Part shown: positions 55,870-64,000 of the stretch, piece after piece
Layout: every line of letters begins with the position of its first letter
Numbering within the stretch: position 1 is the first letter of the stretch
Assembly: GCA_018398815.1 (NCBI GenBank)
Contig: CM031628.1
Location: forward strand, 14,660,556-14,724,555
Length of the DNA stretch: 64,000 nucleotides
Origin: Conus ventricosus
Lineage: Eukaryota; Mollusca; Gastropoda; Neogastropoda; Conidae
Direction of reading: 5' to 3'
Translations under genes and position numbers: made by a program
The notes under the pieces: generated by a model
Databases searched by the model: none
Seen by the model: the letters and a program-made list of their open reading frames with translations, nothing else
Told to the model about the DNA's origin: nothing

Positions 55870-57215
55870 TTTTGATACACATTTTCTAATCGCATTTTTA
55901 ATATTCAGCTGCGCAACATAAATTAAAAACAAAAAGTTCATTAAACGGTTTTTTCGGCTTCTTCTTCTTTAACAATTTGAATGGGTTTTTAGTCTCTTTA
56001 AGTTCCTCACCCCCCTTCCCTGCAACTGGGTTATCCCTGTTGACCCTTTTGGGCAATCCCTTAAACCGTAAATTTTTTTTTTAAAAAAATCATAAGCCTT
56101 AAAAATTTTGAAGATGAAAAATTTAGACCCCAAGGGTTTAAAGTTGGACTTCTACACCTCCCGCCCCCAAAAAGTTTTCTTTTTTTTTCATCAAAAAGCT
56201 TTTAGGTTTTTAACCCGTAGCGTAGATTGGTTTGGATAACCCCCAACGAAAAATTGTACTTTCCCTTATTTTAGGGTTAATAAAATTTTTACTTTTCCCC
56301 TTTCGAATGGTTTTTTTTTTCTTCACACAGCAATAAAAATCCCTTTTTAAACGATCTTGCTGCGACACTAAAAAATAAAATTTCCAAAAGCGTTTTCCCT
56401 GCTTCTAGGAAGTTGTATGTGAAAACCTCTTTCGTAATAAATTGTAAAATTTTTAATGTTTTTTGTTGCCCAAAAAAGCATTGCTAAAATTAAAGGGTTT
56501 CTAACAAAAATCAAACTCTAACGGGGTTCAGAAATGCTGTACTTTGTGCGGTGTTTTGTAAAAGGGAAAAACCGTTTGTTTTTTCAAATTTAAAAATTAG
56601 TTCAAGCCAATCTGTCTTTTAAAAGCCCCCTTTAAAAGTATGGGGGGATGCGCTTTTAAAAAACTCAAAAAACAAAGGGGAATTTGGAAAAAACGATTTC
56701 CAAAAGCATGACTTTTCTGCTTTTATGGGTTTTTGCCGGGCTTTGCATCTCCAGCGCCTTTTTCTATGTTTTTGCGCTTCATTATTTTCTATTCCTTGGG
56801 AAAACCCAAAATCAAACCCTTTCATTCCCCCGGGGGGTTTGCCCCAATCAAAAAATAGGTTTAAAAAAAAAATTTTTCGCATTTGTAAAGAAAATATTTC
56901 TTGCCCCAAATTTTTTTAGAAAATTTTTTTAAAAAATTGCCCGTCCCAGAATTTTGGGGGAAATGTTTCCCGTTTGGGGCTGTTTTTTGAAAACGGGGTT
57001 CTAATTTTTAAAGTAAAAGCGCAAGCCTGGCACAATCACTTCATCCCCCCCTAGGTCTGGAAATTTGCAGTAAGAATTTGATCCGCAAACAATTTGTTGA
57101 GGGGTTTTTTGGGAAAAGGGAAAATTCCCCTTATTTCCCCTTTACGCCTAAGGGCTCTTTCAGCCTTCTATGCGGGCCCAAGAATCGAAACCAAAATTTT
57201 TTGTGCACATTTTTT
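55870..57215 (-). pseudogene. MCP: Candidate major capsid protein, noisy copy
   Basis: Counterpart of 28,598-29,862; many indels, no open frame of useful length. Confidence 0.5.
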
Positions 57216-57250
57216 TAAACAAAATAAAAAAAATTAAAATTTTTTAAAAA

Positions 57251-58527
57251 CATGGCAAAATTGAAAGGGGAAAAGATTATGATGTTTTTGGGGTCCCGGG
57301 CGACATGGGGTTTAATGAACCCTTTTAAAACAACATCGCCAACGCTTCCCAATTTCGGCATGAAATTTTAAAAGAAAGTAAGGTTAAAAACATTTTAAAG
57401 AAAGTTTTGGTCAAAAACCCCCCGAAATTTTTGACCCCAAATATTTTGAATTTAAAAAAAAGATCATTTGTCGTAAAAAAAAAGATCAAGGGCAACTTTT
57501 TCGGCTTACAACTAAAACCCGGGCCCATCAAAGTTTTTAGCCCCAAAAGTAAAAAATTAAAATGGGCTCATTTTGAAAGATCAAAATCGCCTTTTTTTTT
57601 GTTAAAGGCCCAAAATTTAAAGGGGGGAGGCAGTTTCAAAAAATTTAAAAACAGGGAGGGGAAATCCCCCAAAAGCTAACCAAAAAACAAAAAAAAAAAA
57701 CTTAAAAAAAATTAAAACAATCGGGAAAATGAAATAAAAAAATGCAATAGAGGCAGAAACCAGTTTTTTTAGAAGAAAAAAAATCATTAAAAGGGCTATA
57801 CAACCTCACCCCCTAACCCCTGCGAGAAAAAGCGGGCCCCTTTATCATGCTTTTTTTGAAGCATCAGAGGCGAATTAACAAAACAATTTTTGCAAAACTA
57901 GGGGAACTAATGAGATTAAAAAGAAAAAGAAAAAAACCTTGAGGCTTTTGACGCCCCAAATTAGGTGAAAATTAAAGAAAAAATTAAACCCCCAAAACAA
58001 AAGATCTTGAACAAGGGGGAGTTTTGCAAGGGCTAAAGCGCTGACTCCAAACCCAGACCAATTCCCAAATCAAGGGAAAAGAATAAGAGAAAAATATCCG
58101 GGGAAAAAATTTTTTTGAAGACACAACGCCCCCCAGAAAAACAAACCGAAAAAAATGTTTAAAGCAAGGGTCACATTTGCAAGCGTTTTAAAAGCCTTTG
58201 GATTTTCAAAAACACACTGGTGTTGGCTTTACGGCGGCGGTGGAGTCAAAGTCCAGTGCCTCCGCCCCCATCGCCCCATCTCCGGGCCGATAAATTAAAG
58301 GGTTTAAAAAAAAAGCCCTTTATCATTTTTTGCGGGTTTAATTTAAAAAAATTTAGCTAGTAAAAGCCGGAACGCTTTACCCGGAATAATTGGGGAGTTT
58401 TTGTCAGCGGGGTTTTGTTTTTCTGCAAAAAAATTTGGGTTTGGGTTTATGGCCCGGGACTTATGGACATTAGTTTTGTAATGTTGGGTTACTATTTAGT
58501 AAGAAAAAAAGACCAAGTTTTCCTATG
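57251..58527 (+). pseudogene. Large membrane protein, noisy copy
   Basis: Counterpart of 29,901-31,110. The following 35-residue ORF is recognisable at about 58,524-58,638. Confidence 0.5.
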
Positions 58528-58639
58528 CCCGTTTAATCCCCCAACAACGCTGGCTTTTCATAATTCTGGTCACCCGAACCCGAGCCGCGAGCTTTTCTGG
58601 TCTTCAATGATTTTGGGTTTGGACTTGGGGATTGGATGA

Positions 58640-59757
58640 CTTTTAAACTGGGTGTTCTTTTTTTTTTTTTAATATTACTGGCCAAAAATTTTTTGGGCGT
58701 TTTTCCCAAAACCCCTTTTCATTGCCTGCTATAAGAATTTTTATTATTATAGTTTATTTTTGTACCTATCTGGAGTCTGAGGTCAGAAAGGCACATGTAA
58801 AACCATTTCCAAAAGCAAAGTCTAATTTCGTTTTTGCGTATTGTAAAACCTTTGGTACCTTTTAATACGAAAGGAAATCAACTTAAAAATTAATGGCGTC
58901 CTCTAATTTTTCTAAGTATTGGGTTTTTTTGCGTCAAACAGTAGAAAGAAAAAAATTATGCTCGATCTCGCCCCGTGCCCTTTCGAACCTAGCAAACACC
59001 AAAAAAAAGTACGAAAAAGGTCGTTTATTTTTTTATTCCCGCTCTAGTTTTGGCCCCTTTGAAGTGTCTAAGAAAAGTTTTCCTTTCTGGGTTTTTTGCT
59101 CTTGCTGTAGGGGCCCCCGGGGTGAAAAAGTTTGGGGCCCAAAAAAAAAAGATTTTTAAAGGAGGATGCCGTCAAAGTTTATACTTTTTTGTGCGTTTCC
59201 CCCCAAAATAAAAAGGGGGGGCCCAAGCCATGGGGGGGAATTTTTTTTAAAATCCCAAATTTTGTCTAAAGTCCCCGTCTTTTGGGTTAAAAATTGAATT
59301 CGTTCCCGATCCTTTCAAAAACCTTCATGTCATTCTGTTGCTGAGGGGGGAAATTAAAAGGTTTTTTTCATTTGGCAAGGCGCCCTTGCAATTCAGGGCA
59401 AAATTTGTCTAAAGGTGTTTAATTAAAAAATGAAATTTTGTACACTGACCTCACCCAAAAGGGTCATGGTGATTTAAGATCACATACGACACCCACACCC
59501 AGTTGGGTGCGCAAAAAAACAGCAAAGTTTAAATGGTTTTTGATAAAAGCATCGGATGACTAAACCCCGCTTTCTTGATGTGGTCGTTTTTTAAAAGGGG
59601 GGTTAAAAATAGCTCTTCAATGGAGTACTCACCTTTTTATGAAAAGAGGCAGTCTGGGTCACAGCAATGTAAGAAATATCAGTTGCTATTTTTTAAGTTG
59701 TTGTGCGGGCCCCCCAAAAGAATATTTTTCATCAGTAAATTTGAACGCGCTCCTTTT
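58640..59757 (-). pseudogene. Second structural candidate, noisy copy
   Basis: Counterpart of 31,224-32,292. Confidence 0.5.
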
Positions 59758-59773
59758 TTTTTTCGTTCAAAAA

Positions 59774-60513
59774 ATGTTTTTTAAAAAATAACAACCCAAG
59801 ACCCTTTCCCTTGTTTTTAGAACAGCCCATTAAAACAATTGCGGGGAAACGAACGGTCGCACTTCATGAAATTTTTACAAAGTCGTATGGTTTAAAATAA
59901 GTGAAAACCAGGGGGGAAAAAATAAGGTTCTAAAAAAATTTAAAAAAAAAGGGAAAAAAATTAGCCCTTAACAAAAAACCTGAAAGGTTTTTTACGGGTT
60001 TTGCCACTAAAAGAAGCCCCCCTTTGAGTAACTTTGCATTTTTTTTCAAACTTTAAAATGCAAAACTAAAACAATGTTTAAATTCAAACCCAAGAAGTAT
60101 TTAAAATTTTTTGATAGGAGCTAGCTAAAATTTTTTGGCTTTACAACTAGCAATCTACCCACTAAAGTTTTTAAACGCTGCGCCCGATGAAACTACGTTT
60201 GAGGGGGGAAAATCCCCTCGATCTTGCATTACTTTATTACTTTATGTTTTATTTGGGTGGGGCGAGCACGGGGTGAAAACTTATATGATTGGGAAGGGGG
60301 CCCCCAAAATGTTTTAAGGCTTTCCCCAGGGGGAAAACGCATATTTCGTTATGAAATTTTAAAAAATTTCCCAATTTTACAGTTTTTTAAAAAATTTGTT
60401 TGTGGGGGGGTTGGATCCCTTTTAAAATAAAAAATTTCAAAACAAACAGGGGGAAAATTTGGGAAAATGGATAAACCCGCCCCATTGTTTTTGGGAAAAA
60501 AAAAATTTAAAAT
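59774..60513 (+). pseudogene. Possible minor capsid protein, noisy copy 1
   Basis: Counterpart of 32,312-32,999. Confidence 0.45.
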
Positions 60514-60524
60514 TTTCTAAAAAA

Positions 60525-61435
60525 TTAAGGGCGCGTGGGCCAGAAGAACCAGGAGTTCCCTTAGCGCCTGTGAGGTTAAAAACTTTAGAATTAAAAGATC
60601 TTTCCCGGGCGTTGGGGCTTTTAACAGAACGGTGAGATAGGCGCTTTGTATGGTTTTGAGTACCCCCTAAAAGATGGGGATTATAAACGCAAAAAAAGGT
60701 TTGGGACAGCAAAAAGTTTCCTAAAAATAGAACAACCCGCGCCCCTCTAGAGGCAAATAATGTTTGGCCGTATGAATATAAAATAGTTCGAAAACCGACC
60801 TCAAATGGGGACTTAGAACCCCCAAAATTTTGAATGGGAATAAAATTTGAATTTTAAGCCCATTTTCATATTTTTGCCGTCAAAAAAGTTTTTTGGGAAA
60901 AGGGATTCAACTCTGGGCCTTTACCTGTAAAATCTTATGCCCGGGCGACAATAGTCCGGGAAAAAAAATTTTAAATAAAACCCCCCCGTTGGGAAAAAAA
61001 CAGTAACCTTTCCCCCCCAAAAAGAAACATTTTAAAAAAAGTTTTACAAAAAATTCAAATTCTTTCCCAAACAGAAAATTAGGGGGACACGTTTAAAAAT
61101 GATATTTGAAAAAATTTTTGTTTTAAAGATTGGGGGAAAGGGGTGGGTTGTTGGGGGTTTTTTGATGAACCTAAAAAAGGGAAATTTTTAAAAGCCCCGG
61201 CAAAAATTAGAAAGTTTAAAAAATCTTTAAAGGGTTTTTACGTCTTCTTTTACAATGGGGGGGATATTAAGATCATAAAACAAGCAACCAAAAAACAATG
61301 TTAACTTTTAAAAAAAACAATCTTACCGAACTGAATTGGGTTTAAACTTACCCATTTAAAGGGCCCCGTAGGGTTTTTTTTATACTGAACAAGTTTTGAA
61401 AGGGGAGTAAGAAAAAAAATAATAACTTGGGTTAG
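60525..61435 (+). pseudogene. Possible minor capsid protein, noisy copy 2
   Basis: Counterpart of 33,016-33,872. Confidence 0.45.
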
Positions 61436-61929
61436 AAAAAAACCCCTGTTAAAAACTATGGAGCCGTTTAAAACTTTATGGAAAAAACTCCTCATTGCTA
61501 ATTTATTTTTGGGCAGACTGGTTGTGGAAAAACAATATTTATCCTCGACCTGTTACAAACAGTTTATCGTTATAATTTTAATCATATTGTGGTTTTCTGT
61601 CCAACACTTAAATGGAACAAAGCATATCATGATAGAAGGTTTATATGGGCAGATGATGGCATATATTTAGTTGATCCTAGCAATAAACTGAGTGAGTGTT
61701 TAGAACAGTTTTATAGACTGTTTGAAGGAACGCAGACACTATTTATTATAGATGACTGTTCGGCAGAAAGAGACATAGTTAAAAAGAGAAACACTTTGTC
61801 GAAACTAGCTTTCAGCGGAAGACATGCTGGGATAAGTGTGTGGATTTTATGCCAGAAATATAACTTGGTTTTAAAAGACTTTAGAGAACAGTTAAAGACT
61901 GTAGTTTTATTTCACATGAAAGACAGAGA

Positions 61930-63679
<1,750 letters not shown>

Positions 63680-63680
<1 letters not shown>

Positions 63681-64000
63681 GTTTAGTGGCTGTTTCGTCA
63701 TCTGCTTTCTGCTTGTTTTGTGGCTGTGTTTTGTCACCTGCTTGCCTGATGTTATTTAGCTCTGGGTTGCAATCTACTTTGTTGATATTTTGTAGCTCTG
63801 TTTTGTCATATGCTTCAGAGATATTGTGTGGCTCTGTTCTATTATATATCTCATGGGTATTTTGACAGTTTTGTCATTCGTTTTGACAGGTACTTTGTCG
63901 GTATATTTTATCAACTGCATCGGGAATTGCGTCGCTGTATTTTGCCGTCTAATTCCAGAGTATACAGTGGGTCTGTTTCGTCACCTGATTCATTGGTATT
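63680..64000. repeat. Diverged ~45-50 bp tandem repeat
   Basis: Units resembling GGCTCTGTTTTGTCATATGC plus TTCAGAGATATTTTGT recur about seven times to the window end. Confidence 0.65.

Larger units (their letters stand above)
49800..61460. other. Homopolymer-rich, apparently unpolished sequence block
   Basis: Within this block every gene homologous to element 1 is recognisable but peppered with indels, mostly lengthened A, T, G and C runs. Both edges are abrupt, and identity to element 1 is high outside them. Annotations inside are by alignment to element 1 by eye; coordinates are approximate. Confidence 0.85.

Noticed and set aside
53337..60712. Short Phe/Lys-rich frames in the noisy block
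   Set aside because: They arise from homopolymer-inflated sequence; only alignment to element 1 identifies genes there.

Overview
This is eukaryotic DNA, most likely from a marine mollusc (probably a gastropod). The reasons are the very long (CA)n, (GA)n and (CT)n microsatellites, many minisatellites, Ig-like domain exons bounded by GT/AG splice sites, non-LTR retrotransposon (LINE) remnants and, dominating the window, two Polinton/Maverick elements. The species assignment is inference. No rRNA, tRNA or CRISPR array was seen.

Layout. (1) 1-18.06 kb is host-type DNA. It has a ~629-bp repeat family, a 1.4-kb minisatellite with a 34-bp unit, and five putative minus-strand exons (about 16.0 to 4.3 kb) of a transmembrane protein with Ig-like ectodomain modules and a short repeat-bearing tail. 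It also holds three LINE remnants, several minisatellites and a 66-bp inverted repeat. (2) 18,064-34,629 is Polinton element 1, 16.6 kb, with both termini present and inserted in a 31-bp satellite. Its genes in order are: a variable cassette gene, a small membrane protein, a minus-strand conserved protein, a conserved alpha-helical protein, a 22-residue hydrophobic peptide, an rve integrase with a C-terminal extension, a coiled-coil protein, protein-primed-type DNA polymerase B (minus), two small proteins (minus), a candidate major capsid protein (minus), a large membrane protein, a 35-residue ORF, a second candidate structural protein (minus), two further proteins, and an A32-like packaging ATPase whose 3' end lies inside the terminal inverted repeat. 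(3) 34.6-40.9 kb holds a satellite with a higher-order repeat, simple repeats and a 5'-truncated, internally deleted LINE on the minus strand. (4) 40,939-62,200 is Polinton element 2, same family and same orientation. It is badly assembled: a 1,000-N gap at 47,333-48,332 is flanked by two copies of the same ~3.8-kb piece, and about 49.8-61.46 kb is homopolymer-ridden unpolished sequence. Removing the duplicate gives about 16.3 kb, matching element 1. (5) 62.2-64 kb is simple repeats and low-complexity DNA.

How the genes fit together. Integrase, polymerase B, packaging ATPase and capsid candidates make the elements virus-like, capable in principle of replication, packaging and insertion. No adenovirus-type protease gene was recognised. 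Nearly every gene carries single-base frame breaks. The two copies of the same piece in element 2 also differ from each other by single bases, so part of this apparent decay is probably sequencing error.

The most unusual signals are: 91-bp terminal hairpins with the same fold but largely different, arm-compensated stems in the two elements; a left-end gene slot holding unrelated genes in the two elements between shared flanks; short palindromes that also covary between elements; and a clean stop-to-stop deletion of one gene in element 2.
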